A stretch of 64,000 nucleotides of DNA, from positions 1 through 64,000 of the forward strand of contig NZ_CAKZHY010000167.1 in assembly GCF_936928535.1 (NCBI RefSeq), in the 5' to 3' direction. This document shows positions 12,248-21,009 of the stretch, piece after piece. The stretch comes from an uncultured Bradyrhizobium sp. (GTDB lineage: Bacteria > Pseudomonadota > Alphaproteobacteria > Rhizobiales > Xanthobacteraceae). The notes beneath the pieces are model-generated. The model saw only the letters and a list, made by a program, of their open reading frames with translations. It was not told the DNA's origin and ran no database searches. The translations under genes were made by a program, and so were the position numbers. Each line of letters begins with the position of its first letter. Position 1 is the first letter of the stretch.

Positions 12248-12797
12248 CGGCCTGCGCCGGCCGACCTCGCTCCGCGCACAAAATCCGGAAGTCTATTATT
12301 CCGACGATGCCATCGTCACGGCTGACGATGCCACCATCGCCGAGCTGAAGCGCATTGCGGCAGGCAACCCGCGTCTGCGCAGCCGGCTGTGCACCCATCC
12401 CGATCCCTCGTCCGGCCTGCACGAGATGCTGATCGTGCATCACCGCGAATCCTATGTCCGGCCCCACAAGCATTTTGGCAAACCGGAATCGTTCCACGTC
12501 ATCGAAGGCACCGCGCAGGTGGTGATCTTCGAGGATGACGGGCACATTCGCGACGTGCTCGAAATGGCGCCTTACGGCCAGGGCAAGCGCTGTTACTACC
12601 GGATGCCCGAACAAGTGTTCCACTCGATCCTGATCACCTCCGAGTGGCTGGTGTTTCACGAAACCACCGCCGGCCCGTTCGAGCCATCCCGCACGGCGTT
12701 TCCAGATTGGGCTCCCGATGGCGGCGACGCCGACGCGGTTCAGGATTACGTCGCGAAGATTGGTGCCCTTGCGGCAGACAGGCTGGCGCAAGGATAG
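12225..12797 (+). CDS. WbuC-family cupin metalloprotein
   Basis: 190-aa cupin-fold protein. The first cupin motif is visible as VRPHKHFGKPESFHVIEG, with two His and a Glu suited to bind a metal. A second His-containing strand, HSILITSEWLVFHETT, follows. WbuC-type proteins occur in O-antigen and capsule clusters; their reaction is not firmly established to my knowledge. The ATG overlaps the tail of the upstream remnant in another frame. It is followed by the methyltransferase gene at 12895, consistent with a plus-strand glycan operon. Confidence 0.8.
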   Translation: MGSSSSNDGLRRPTSLRAQNPEVYYSDDAIVTADDATIAELKRIAAGNPRLRSRLCTHPDPSSGLHEMLIVHHRESYVRPHKHFGKPESFHVIEGTAQVVIFEDDGHIRDVLEMAPYGQGKRCYYRMPEQVFHSILITSEWLVFHETTAGPFEPSRTAFPDWAPDGGDADAVQDYVAKIGALAADRLAQG

Positions 12798-12894
12798 ATG
12801 TCGGCCAAGGATTGGTTGCAAACATCTCATTGCCGGACCCGCCTGATTCGTCGAAAATCGCCTCGTCAGGCCTACCAAATGGCGAGAATAATCA

Positions 12895-14112
12895 GTGACC
12901 GACCATTGCCGCCTCTGCCACTCGACGAACCTGCGTCCGGTTATTGACCTCGGACAGATGCCGATTGCCCACCGGCTGCGGCGCACCAGGGACGAGCAGG
13001 ACGAGCGTTATCCGTTCGAGGTGCTGGCCTGTGGCGATTGCGGCCTGCCCCAGATCGTCAAGCCGATCGACCCCGACATTCTGTACCGGCAGTTCAACTA
13101 CAATTTCAGCAGCTGGAAGCCGGAGCCTCATCAGGCCGACGAACTCGATACCATCGCCAAATTCTCGAAGTATCAATCCGTGTTCGAGATTGGATGCAAC
13201 GACGGCCTGTTCATGGACAGGCTGCGCGACCGCGGCGCGAAGGTTTTGGTCGGCGTGGAGCCCAACCCGGTCTCCGGCAAGATCGCCCGCGAGCGCGGCA
13301 TCAAGGTCTATGCCGACATGATCAGCCCGGCACTGTGCCACGATGCGGTCGAACAAGCCGGCAAATTCGATCTCGTCGTCTCGCGACAGGTGCTCGAACA
13401 CATCGTCGATTTCGAGAACTTCTTCGCTTGTGTGAAGATCGCGCTCAGCGACGACGGGTTGCTGTTCATCGACGTGCCTGATTTCGCGCCCGGCTCCACG
13501 GCCGGCGACCTTTCAGTCCTCTGGGAGGAGCACGTCAGCTACTTCACCGAGCCGACGCTGCTTGCGCTGCTGGCGCGCCATGGTTTCGAGGCGGTATCGG
13601 TCAAGAAATACAATTTCAGTGGCGGCAGTCTCGCCATCGCCGCCCGCCGTGCCGCGGGCGCCGTGACAGCGCCGCCAGCGCCGGCCGGTGTCGGCGAGAA
13701 ATTCGGTCAGCGCGCGCGGGAGTACGGCGCGCGTCTCCGCCCGATCCTCGCCAAGGCCCGCGCCAACGGCGCCGAGATCGCAATCTACGGAGCCGGCTGC
13801 CGCGCCTGCACCTTCGCGAATGCCCACGAACTCGCAGAGTTGGTCGATCTGTCGGTCGACGACCAGAAGGAGCGCCAGGGATTGTTCCTGCCCGGCACCG
13901 GGATTCCGATCCGCTCGCCGGAGGACCTCGCCGGTAGATCCGCTCCGCTGGTTTGTCTTCTCGCCGTGAACCAGGAGAACGAAGACAAGGTCAGCAACCG
14001 GCTGCGCGAAAGTTTGAAACGTCCGCTCCAGATCGTCTCGATCTTCGCGCCGTCCGACATCTGGGGCGAGCTCGACCGACTCGATGCGAACTCGGGATCG
14101 CTGCATAGCTGA
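12895..14112 (+). CDS. NovU/TylCIII-type C-methyltransferase (class I SAM)
   Basis: 405 aa from a GTG start. N-terminal zinc knuckle CRLC...CGDC, SAM-binding FEIGCNDGLFMDRL near residue 97, an acidic strand FDLVVSRQVLEHI and a C-terminal Methyltransf_14-like domain (IAIYGAGCRACTF). It has the same architecture as the minus-strand gene at 9976 but clearly diverged sequence. The likely role is C-methylation of a nucleotide-activated sugar. The next gene starts inside its last 29 nt, so translation is probably coupled. Confidence 0.85.
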   Translation: MTDHCRLCHSTNLRPVIDLGQMPIAHRLRRTRDEQDERYPFEVLACGDCGLPQIVKPIDPDILYRQFNYNFSSWKPEPHQADELDTIAKFSKYQSVFEIGCNDGLFMDRLRDRGAKVLVGVEPNPVSGKIARERGIKVYADMISPALCHDAVEQAGKFDLVVSRQVLEHIVDFENFFACVKIALSDDGLLFIDVPDFAPGSTAGDLSVLWEEHVSYFTEPTLLALLARHGFEAVSVKKYNFSGGSLAIAARRAAGAVTAPPAPAGVGEKFGQRAREYGARLRPILAKARANGAEIAIYGAGCRACTFANAHELAELVDLSVDDQKERQGLFLPGTGIPIRSPEDLAGRSAPLVCLLAVNQENEDKVSNRLRESLKRPLQIVSIFAPSDIWGELDRLDANSGSLHS

Positions 14113-15310
14113 GGACAAGCTCTTCAATTATTACGAGCGCCAGAACGTTCTGCCGACGTTCGGCAATTTCAAATCCTCCGCCGAGCTCGAAGCCTATGCC
14201 AACCAACGGCGCGAGCTGTTTTCGGACAAGTTAATGCTACCGCCGCGCCTGTTTCGCGATGCCGATGTATTGGAGTTCGGCCCAGATTCTGGCGAGAACG
14301 CGCTGGTGTTTGCCGGCTGGGGCGCGAACATGACGCTCGCCGAGCCGAACCGGCATGCGCACGAGAAAATTCAGGCTTACTTCGCGCACTTCAACCAAAC
14401 GTCACGTCTGCGAGCGCTCGTCTTGTCGGATGTCGAGGGATTCCAAAGTGATCGTCGCTTCGACGTCATCGATGCCGAAGGATTCATCTACACTGTGCAG
14501 CCGACTAAAAATTGGCTGGGAGTCTTTCACCGGCTGCTCAATCCGGACGGTTACGCCGTCGTGTCCTACTACGAGCGCTACGGTGGCTTCTTCGAGCTCG
14601 CGCTCAAGGCGATCTACTCGGCCGGCAAGGCGCTGACGAGCCGCCCAGCGCTCGAAACCGCGAAGACGCTGTTCGAAGCGAAGTGGGACAGCATTCCACA
14701 CACTCGCGGCTTCGAATCCTGGGCGATGGACGTGCTCGACAACCCTTTCGTCCGTTACCGCTACTTCCTCGACGCGGCGGCCTTGTGCACGGCCGCGCAG
14801 GGTCAGGGATTTGACATCCATTCTGCGTGGCCATCTTACCGCGACAGTCTCGACGTCTACTGGCACAAAAAGGTCCTGACGAGCGACGAGAAGCTGCTCC
14901 GCGCGACGCGTCATCTCGATCGCAGCCGCCTGAGCTTCCTAAGTGGACGCAAGCTCTATTTGATTGGCAAGCCCGAAGCGGTGAGCGCGATCTCGACTTC
15001 GATCGAAGCGCTGGTTCACGATGTCGATAGAATGATCGACGATCCCTTCGGCGACAGCCTGCCGCGCGTGATCGCGAAGCTCGCGTCGCTATGCGCGACG
15101 ATCCGAGGCACCGAGATTCTCGTCGACGACCAGCCAGACCTCGGGGCCTTGATTGCGACGCTCGAGAGCTTCCGTCGTATCTTCTGCGCAATCGAGCAGC
15201 GGAATATGACAGGGATCACCGCACTCACCCAATCGGACCAAGCGTTCATTAACACCTGGGGACAGCCTGCGCATTTCCTCGTCATCCGGAAGCACGCCGA
15301 GGAGATGTAG
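14084..15310 (+). CDS. Class I SAM-dependent methyltransferase-like protein
   Basis: 408 aa. The SAM-binding loop is seen as VLEFGPDSGENALVFAGWG near residue 62, followed by LAEPN and a strand with FDVIDAEGFIYTVQP. The C-terminal ~200 residues are not recognisable. It lacks the zinc-binding N-terminus of the neighbouring methyltransferases, so it belongs to a different family and could act on a glycan or lipid. It overlaps the preceding gene by 29 nt and is followed 3 bp later by the oxidoreductase gene, giving a tight three-gene operon. Confidence 0.7.
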   Translation: MRTRDRCIAEDKLFNYYERQNVLPTFGNFKSSAELEAYANQRRELFSDKLMLPPRLFRDADVLEFGPDSGENALVFAGWGANMTLAEPNRHAHEKIQAYFAHFNQTSRLRALVLSDVEGFQSDRRFDVIDAEGFIYTVQPTKNWLGVFHRLLNPDGYAVVSYYERYGGFFELALKAIYSAGKALTSRPALETAKTLFEAKWDSIPHTRGFESWAMDVLDNPFVRYRYFLDAAALCTAAQGQGFDIHSAWPSYRDSLDVYWHKKVLTSDEKLLRATRHLDRSRLSFLSGRKLYLIGKPEAVSAISTSIEALVHDVDRMIDDPFGDSLPRVIAKLASLCATIRGTEILVDDQPDLGALIATLESFRRIFCAIEQRNMTGITALTQSDQAFINTWGQPAHFLVIRKHAEEM

Positions 15311-15313
15311 CAC

Positions 15314-16348
15314 GTGAGGCCAGGCATAGGGATTATCGGGACGGGCATGGTCGGCCAGATGTGCCACCTTGCCAATTTTGCCGCCAATCCCGACTGTCGC
15401 GTCGTTGCGATCGCAGATCTCCGGCCTGAGCTCGCCGCCGCAGCGGCACGGAAATTCGGCGTCTCGCGAATATACGGCACACACCACGAGCTGCTCGCGG
15501 ACCGCGAGGTCTCCGCCGTCGTCGTCGCGACGAAGCGTCGCGCGACCGGCCCGATCGTCCTGGATGCTCTCGACAGCGGCCGGCACGTGTTGTCAGAAAA
15601 GCCGATGGCTTACACGACGGTCCAGGCTACGTCCCTGGTCGAAGCCGCGCGGCGACAAGGTCTCATCTACGCGATTGGCTACATGAAGCGTCATGATGCC
15701 GGCGTGACGCGCGCGCTGGCTGAGCTCACGCGTCTTCAAACGGATCAGTCTCTCGGACGTATCACCGGCGCACGAGGCTGGTGCTTCGCCGGCAAAACCG
15801 GCGGATCGCACGACACTTTTGTGATGACCGGTGAGCCGCGCCCGGACGGGCTCGAGCTCTGGCAGGACGGTCCGGATTGGATGCCGGCAGCGCTACGGTC
15901 AGGCTATGACACCTTCCTGAACGTCTTCAGCCACATCATCAATCTGACGCGCTATCTCCTAGGACCCTCGCCGGAAGTCGCGGACGGTAAGGTCGATCCC
16001 TCGGGGAGCGCGCGCGTCACGCTCGACTACGGCGGCATCCCTTGCGTGCTGGAACTCGCGAACGGATCCGAGAGGACTTGGGACGAAGGCCTGACGATCG
16101 ATTTCGAGCGCGGCGCCCTGACCATCGAACTGCCCGCTCCTTTTGCCGAGGAAGAGGCGCAGATCATCCTCGATCAGGATGGTCATCGCACGCAGCTGGC
16201 GCGCGGGAGCAGTTGGGCCTTTCGCCGTCAGGCCGATGCATTCGTCTCCGACCTCATCGCACGCCGGACACCTCTTGCCTCCGGCTCGGATTCGATCGCC
16301 GACATCGCACTCTCAGAGACGATCTGGAGGCGGAGCGTCTTCGGGTAG
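15314..16348 (+). CDS. Gfo/Idh/MocA family oxidoreductase
   Basis: 344 aa from a GTG start 3 bp after the previous stop. The N-terminal Rossmann fold has GIIGTGMVGQM, and the family signature EKPMAYT (EKP) lies near residue 95, with the C-terminal alpha/beta domain following. These enzymes oxidise or reduce sugars, often NDP-sugar intermediates. With two C-methyltransferases and a cupin next door, a step in a modified sugar pathway is the natural inference; the substrate is not known. Confidence 0.88.
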   Translation: MRPGIGIIGTGMVGQMCHLANFAANPDCRVVAIADLRPELAAAAARKFGVSRIYGTHHELLADREVSAVVVATKRRATGPIVLDALDSGRHVLSEKPMAYTTVQATSLVEAARRQGLIYAIGYMKRHDAGVTRALAELTRLQTDQSLGRITGARGWCFAGKTGGSHDTFVMTGEPRPDGLELWQDGPDWMPAALRSGYDTFLNVFSHIINLTRYLLGPSPEVADGKVDPSGSARVTLDYGGIPCVLELANGSERTWDEGLTIDFERGALTIELPAPFAEEEAQIILDQDGHRTQLARGSSWAFRRQADAFVSDLIARRTPLASGSDSIADIALSETIWRRSVFG

Positions 16349-16488
16349 CCCCGGGCCATCGAGCGGAAGAATGCCAGCGATCATGGGAGGACGGTCCCCT
16401 GCGGCATCAGTGTGCCAGAATTGGGGTTGCCACACACCGCGGCTAGTAGCCTGGTTCAGTAGACTTTTTGCTAAGTCGTTGATTTCGC

Positions 16489-16564
16489 TGGCAGGAGTGG
16501 CAGGGCTCGAACCTGCGACCCCCGGTTTTGGAGACCGGTGCTCTACCAATTGAGCTACACTCCT
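16489..16564 (-). tRNA. trnW: tRNA-Trp (CCA)
   Basis: A full 76-nt cloverleaf on the minus strand. The acceptor stem AGGAGTG pairs with CACTCCT, the D-arm reads GCTC...GAGC, the anticodon loop is CTCCAAA (anticodon CCA), the T-arm is GCAGG-TTCGAGC-CCTGC, and the 3' end is GCCA with CCA encoded. In many alphaproteobacteria this gene sits directly upstream of secE. Here it is 6.8 kb away, with the glycan cassette in between. Confidence 0.97.
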
Positions 16565-16713
16565 ACGAACCTGCGTCGCCGCGGCTCAGGGGCGCTTTCA
16601 AGCACAGGGGACGACCGGATTGCAAGGGAGAAGCGCATTGGGGCCGCTTGTTCACAGCGCAGCTTCTGGGCCACTGTCGCTCCGGAACGACAAGAAACAC
16701 ACCGGGAGCCCCC

Positions 16714-17937
16714 ATGAACGCCCATGCCGCCACGACAGCCGCCTCCGCAGCCCGGACACCGGCCCTGCCGGACGCCCGCCCCGAAACAATCGGCCTGTCG
16801 CGGCCCCGCTTGCAGGCGATGTCGGATGCGTTCAAGCGCGAGATCGACAAGGGAACCATCCCCGGCGTGACCGTGCTGGTGGCCCGCCGCGGCCAAATCG
16901 GCTGGTTCGAGGCGCTCGGCAAGCAGAGCCCGACGGCGGCGGCGCCGATGGCGCTGGATTCGATCTTCCGGATCTTCTCGATGACCAAGCCGATCGTCTC
17001 GGTCGGCATCATGGCGCTGGTCGAGGACGGCCACCTCCTCCTCGGCGATCCCGTCGCCAAATTCATCCCGGAGTTCGACAATCAGAAGGTCGGCGTGGTC
17101 AGCGGCGGCGGACTGGAACTGGTTGCGCCGAAGCGTGCGATGACGGTGCAGGACCTGCTCCGCCACACCTCGGGTCTCACTTACGAGCACCAGGGCGACG
17201 GCCCGGTGCACAAGCTTTACCAGGAATCCCGCGTCCGCAGCCGCAAGATCACGAATGCCGAGCACGCAGCACTGGTGGCGAGCTTCCCGCTGGTCTGCCA
17301 TCCCGGTGACGAGTTCAACTACAGCCGCTCCACCGACATCCTCGGCCGCATCATCGAGGTCGTGACAGGCAAATCGCTCGGTGCATTCCTCGCCGAGCGC
17401 ATCCTCACGCCGCTTCAGATGAGCGAGACCGGCTTCTCGACCTCAGAGGCCAATGCTGGCAGGCTTGCCCAGCCTTTCGAAGCCGATCCCTGGACCGGCG
17501 ACAAGGTCGCGCTGTTCAATATGCTCGAGCAGCCGGTGATGGAGTCCGGTGGCGGCGGTCTGGTCTCGACCACGATGGACTATGCCCGTTTCGCCCTGAT
17601 GCTGCGCAATGGCGGCACACTCGATGGCGCCAGGATCATCGGTCGCAAGACGCTGGAGTTGATGGCCTCCGATCATCTCGGACCCGACGTCGTCACCAAT
17701 GGCACGCTGCTGTCGCCCGGCCATGGCTTCGGTCTCGGCTTTGCGGTCCGCCGCGAGGCCGGCATCGTGCCCTTCCCCGGCAGCGTCGGCCAGTATTTCT
17801 GGAGCGGCATTGCCGGCACGTTCTTCTGGATCGATCCGAAGGAAGATCTGTTCACGGTGTTCATGAGCCAGGGCCCGGGGCAGCGCGATTTTACTAGGAC
17901 GCTGGTGCGGGATCTGGTTTACGCGGCGGTGGATTGA
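16714..17937 (+). CDS. Class C beta-lactamase-family serine hydrolase
   Basis: 407 aa from the ATG at 16714, chosen because GGGAG lies just upstream; the frame is open further back into the tRNA region. The catalytic SxxK appears as SMTK in IFRIFSMTKPIVSVG, and the YxN-equivalent is YSR in FNYSRSTDILG. A HGFGLGFAVR segment occupies the KTG region. No clear signal peptide. Members of this family are mostly esterases or D-peptidases rather than antibiotic resistance enzymes, so I call only the fold. Confidence 0.85.
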   Translation: MNAHAATTAASAARTPALPDARPETIGLSRPRLQAMSDAFKREIDKGTIPGVTVLVARRGQIGWFEALGKQSPTAAAPMALDSIFRIFSMTKPIVSVGIMALVEDGHLLLGDPVAKFIPEFDNQKVGVVSGGGLELVAPKRAMTVQDLLRHTSGLTYEHQGDGPVHKLYQESRVRSRKITNAEHAALVASFPLVCHPGDEFNYSRSTDILGRIIEVVTGKSLGAFLAERILTPLQMSETGFSTSEANAGRLAQPFEADPWTGDKVALFNMLEQPVMESGGGGLVSTTMDYARFALMLRNGGTLDGARIIGRKTLELMASDHLGPDVVTNGTLLSPGHGFGLGFAVRREAGIVPFPGSVGQYFWSGIAGTFFWIDPKEDLFTVFMSQGPGQRDFTRTLVRDLVYAAVD

Positions 17938-17945
17938 GGCTCAGC

Positions 17946-18088
17946 TCTCGTGCCCCGGACGCGATGCAACGCTCTTCGCGTTGCTTCGCAGAGCCGGGGC
18001 CCGTGTCTCTACGATCTCGATCTTGGCTTTCTGAGTCCCGGCTCTGCGGAGCGGCACTGCGGGCCGCACCGCGTCCGGGACACGAGAG
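17946..18088. repeat. Long palindromic intergenic repeat (CCGGACGCG type)
   Basis: The ends CTCGTGCCCCGGACGCG and CGCGTCCGGGACACGAG are inverted copies about 110 bp apart, and internal GCAGAGCCGGG/CCCGGCTCTGC arms add a second stem. A diverged relative is at 20604-20747. It fills the gap between convergent genes and could act as a bidirectional terminator. Confidence 0.75.
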
Positions 18089-18093
18089 CAACC

Positions 18094-18861
18094 TCAGCTA
18101 ATCGTCGCGCCGCCGTCGATCACCATGGTCTGGCCAGTCATGAAGTCACCGGCCTTGGAACCGAGGAATACCGCGGCGCCTGCGATCTCGTCAGGGATGC
18201 CGATGCGGAGCAGCGGCGAGCGCGAGGTCGAGGCCTTCAAATTCTCCGGATTGTCCCACAGCGCTTTGGCAAAATCGGTCTTGATCAGGCCGGGCGCGAT
18301 GCAGTTCACGCGGATGTTGTGCTTGCCGTATTCGCAAGCGAGGTTGCGCGCGAGCTGCATGTCGGCGGCCTTGGAGATCGCGTAGGCGCCGAGGATAGTC
18401 GAGCCTTTCAATCCACCGATCGAGGAGACGATGATGACAGAGCCATCCTTGCGCTCGATCATCTGCGGCACGACCATCGAGATCAGCCAGTTGTTGGCGA
18501 CGATGTTGTTGTCGAGAATCTTGCGGAACTGATCGTCGGAGATGCCGGCGAGCGGACCGTAATACGGGTTCGACGCGGCGTTGCACACCAGCACGTCGAT
18601 CTTGCCGAAGGCGCGATTGCTCTCGTCGACGAGGTTTTGCAGATTTTCTTTTGATGAGATGTTCGCGGCGATCGCGACCGCGGTGCCCTTGCCGAACTTG
18701 TCGTTGATGTCCTTGGCGACCTCCTCACAGACGTCCGCCTTGCGCGAGGAGATCACGACCTTGGCGCCGTGCTCGGCCATACGCTCGGCGATCGCGAGCC
18801 CGATGCCGCGCGTCGAGCCGGTGATGACGGCAACTTTACCCTTCATGTCGAACAAGGTCAT
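18094..18861 (-). CDS. SDR-family oxidoreductase
   Basis: Short-chain dehydrogenase/reductase, 255 aa. It has the cofactor motif TGSTRGIG near residue 15, the structural CNAA motif, and the catalytic Ser in VSSIGG with the YxxxK pair in GAYAISKAA. The C-terminus is DGGATIS. The Arg in SSRKAD after strand 2 suggests NADP(H). Substrate unknown; it lies beside a histidine phosphatase gene and not far from the acyl-CoA dehydrogenase/kinase pair, which may hint at hydroxyacyl chemistry. A palindromic repeat lies just upstream. Confidence 0.88.
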   Translation of the reverse strand: MTLFDMKGKVAVITGSTRGIGLAIAERMAEHGAKVVISSRKADVCEEVAKDINDKFGKGTAVAIAANISSKENLQNLVDESNRAFGKIDVLVCNAASNPYYGPLAGISDDQFRKILDNNIVANNWLISMVVPQMIERKDGSVIIVSSIGGLKGSTILGAYAISKAADMQLARNLACEYGKHNIRVNCIAPGLIKTDFAKALWDNPENLKASTSRSPLLRIGIPDEIAGAAVFLGSKAGDFMTGQTMVIDGGATIS

Positions 18862-18892
18862 GTTTCTCTCCCAGATTGATCTTCGTATTCGA

Positions 18893-18974
18893 TGTCATTC
18901 CGGGCCGGTCCGCAGGACCGGACCCGGAATCTCGAGATTCCGGGTTTGACGCTTTGCATCGCCCCGGAATGACA
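18893..18974. repeat. Palindromic repeat, GTCATTCCGGG type, copy 1
   Basis: Bounded by TGTCATTCCGGG and CCCCGGAATGACA, with an internal perfect palindrome centred on CTCGAG. The same 22-bp core occurs in the copy at 25844-25924. Confidence 0.8.
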
Positions 18975-18981
18975 GCTTAAC

Positions 18982-19680
18982 TCACGCCAGCTTCTTGACT
19001 TCCGGGCCCGCCGGCTGATGCATCTCGGCATGCGCATCGTCGGCGATCCATGGCTGCTGATTCACCATCGGCAGCCGCCAGACCGAGCGCTCAGGGCTTG
19101 CGAAATAATCCAGCCGCGTGATCGAGACATTGTCGATGTCGAACGACAGCGCCCGCTCCACCTGGCCATCGAGGGCAAGGCCGATTGCCGCCTTGATGGT
19201 GCCGCCATGCGCGACCGCGATCACGTCCTGCCCGGCCACCTCATTGTTGATCCGATCGATGGCCCGGCACGTCCTGACATAGAGATCCATAAAGCTTTCG
19301 CCGCCGGGCGCGGGCTCGTTGATGTCGGCGAACCAGTTCGAACCGACGGGACGGCTAGCAACGAACGCCGCGCGGTTCATGCCCTGCCAGCGCCCGAGAT
19401 TCTGCTCGGCAAGGTCCGCTTCCCATTTCATCGACGCAGGCCGCGGGTAGCCGGCCTCCCAGATCGCTTCGGCCGTTTGATGCGTGCGCATCAGATTGCT
19501 CGAATACCAGACCGCCTGGCGGGGCAACACCTTGGCAACGGCATTGAAGACGTAGGTGTCACTGGTGTCGCAGGAAAGATCGCTCTGTCCGTAGATGTTG
19601 CCACCGTCGCTGCGCACCGGCGCATGCCGGACCCACCACCACCGCGTCGTGACCACAACAGGCTTGTCGTTGGCTGCCAT
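18982..19680 (-). CDS. Histidine phosphatase family protein
   Basis: 232 aa from the ATG at 19678-19680; the frame stays open far upstream but that extension is antisense to the SDR gene at 19814. The phosphohistidine motif is visible as WWVRHAPVRSDGG (RHA instead of the common RHG), and the second catalytic His lies in VIAVAHGGTIKAAIG. It belongs to the phosphoglycerate-mutase/SixA/CobC superfamily. A role paired with the nearby APH-type kinase is conceivable but only inferred. Confidence 0.82.
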   Translation of the reverse strand: MAANDKPVVVTTRWWWVRHAPVRSDGGNIYGQSDLSCDTSDTYVFNAVAKVLPRQAVWYSSNLMRTHQTAEAIWEAGYPRPASMKWEADLAEQNLGRWQGMNRAAFVASRPVGSNWFADINEPAPGGESFMDLYVRTCRAIDRINNEVAGQDVIAVAHGGTIKAAIGLALDGQVERALSFDIDNVSITRLDYFASPERSVWRLPMVNQQPWIADDAHAEMHQPAGPEVKKLA

Positions 19681-19813
19681 CGAAACCCTTCCATCCCGTC
19701 TGATGTCGCTGTACGTGAGGTGTGAACGTGTCTCAAGACACTTTGCCGTTTGAAATCTTGTTTGAAATTCCGTCGCGCGGCAAGCGTCGCGCGCGAAGCA
19801 GAGGGAGAAACGC

Positions 19814-20599
19814 ATGGGCCGCCTGCAAGGCAAATCCGTCATCATCACCGGCGCCGGCAGCGGCATCGGTCGCGCGGCTGCGCTGCTGTTCACCAGGGAA
19901 GGCGCCAAGTTGATCGCGGTCGATCGCACCGAGGCGGTGAAGGAAACCGTCGATGAGGTGAAGAAGGCCGGCGGCGTCGCCGAGGCGATGATCGCCGATG
20001 CCGGCTCCGAAAAGGACGTCATGGCGGTCATCGACAAGGCCGTGACGACGCATGGCCGGCTCGACGTGATCTGGGCCAATGCCGGCATCTCCGGCGGGCT
20101 CGTTCCGCTCGGCGAGCAGACCGTCGAACATTGGCAGGAGGTGCTGCGCGTCAATCTGATCGGACCGTTTCTCGCGGTGAAGCATGCGATGCCGCACATG
20201 GTGAAGCAGCAATCCGGCGCGATCGTGCTGACCGCATCGGTTGCCGGCCTCAAGGCCGGCGCCAGCGGACATCCCTACGCCGCGAGCAAGGCTGGCGTGA
20301 TCAGCCTCGTGCAGACCACGGCGTATTCGCTCACCGGCACCGGCGTGCGCATCAACGCGGTCTGTCCCGGCCTGATCGAAACCGGAATGACCAAGCCGAT
20401 CTTTGATCGCGCCAAGGAACGCGGCACCCAGGACAAGATCGGTCAGCTCAACCCGCTGAAGCGCCCCGGCCAACCGCACGAGCTCGCCGCGATGGGGTTG
20501 TTCCTGGCCAGCGACGAGGCGTCGTATGTGAATGGCCAGGCATTCCCCGTGGACGGCGGCCTGACCGCGTCGATGCCATATACGGGCAAGCCGGTCTGA
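19814..20599 (+). CDS. SDR-family oxidoreductase
   Basis: 261 aa short-chain dehydrogenase. TGAGSGIG occupies the cofactor site near residue 13, and an Asp at the end of strand 2 (IAVDRTEA) favours NAD(H). The structural motif is ANAG, and the catalytic residues are Ser in LTASVAG and the YxxxK pair in YAASKAG. The C-terminus has VDGGLTAS. It is divergent from the histidine phosphatase gene across a 133-bp gap. Substrate not predictable from sequence alone. Confidence 0.88.
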   Translation: MGRLQGKSVIITGAGSGIGRAAALLFTREGAKLIAVDRTEAVKETVDEVKKAGGVAEAMIADAGSEKDVMAVIDKAVTTHGRLDVIWANAGISGGLVPLGEQTVEHWQEVLRVNLIGPFLAVKHAMPHMVKQQSGAIVLTASVAGLKAGASGHPYAASKAGVISLVQTTAYSLTGTGVRINAVCPGLIETGMTKPIFDRAKERGTQDKIGQLNPLKRPGQPHELAAMGLFLASDEASYVNGQAFPVDGGLTASMPYTGKPV

Positions 20600-20603
20600 C
20601 GAC

Positions 20604-20747
20604 TCTCTCGTATCCCGGACGCGCTGCAGCGTGCAACGCTGCTGCGCAGAGCCGGGACCCAGGAGGCAGCGCACTCGTTGACGCATAGGCCCCAGCTCAG
20701 CAGCGCACCGTCGAAGAAACGCAGCGCTGCGTCAGGGGCACGAGACC
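20604..20747. repeat. Diverged CCGGACGCG-type repeat
   Basis: Begins CTCTCGTATCCCGGACGCG, includes GCGCAGAGCCGGGAC, and ends near GGGGCACGAG. It shares these blocks with the repeat at 17946-18088 but its right arm is degraded. Confidence 0.6.
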
Positions 20748-20777
20748 TGAGTATCGGCGTGCAACTGCCGCATCCTT

Positions 20778-20855
20778 GTCATTGCGAGCGGAGCGAAGCA
20801 ATCCAGACTGCCGCCGCGGAAAGAGTCTGGATTGCTTCGCTCCGCTCGCAATGAC
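20778..20855. repeat. Perfect 32-bp inverted repeat (GTCATTGCGAGC type)
   Basis: Positions 20778-20809 are the exact reverse complement of 20824-20855, separated by 14 nt. The outer end reads GTCATTGCGAGCGGAGCG. A lone left end of the same type (GTCATTGCGAGCG) occurs near 24688. The rest of the gap to 21010 holds nothing I recognise. Confidence 0.9.
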
Positions 20856-21009
20856 GGAGCAAGCAGACACACCTTCGCCATCTCGCGGCTCATCCCGCCC
20901 GAGCTTTGCCGATCACTTCACCTTCGACTGAAAGAGGGCGCAGGGAAGACCGGGTGCCCGACCGGCACCTGCTGCGAAGAGGCGGATCTAATCCGCCCTA
21001 CGAGATCGG

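Noticed and set aside
16714..17937. Beta-lactam resistance gene
   Set aside because: Only the broad serine-hydrolase family is supported; no clear signal peptide and no AmpR partner.
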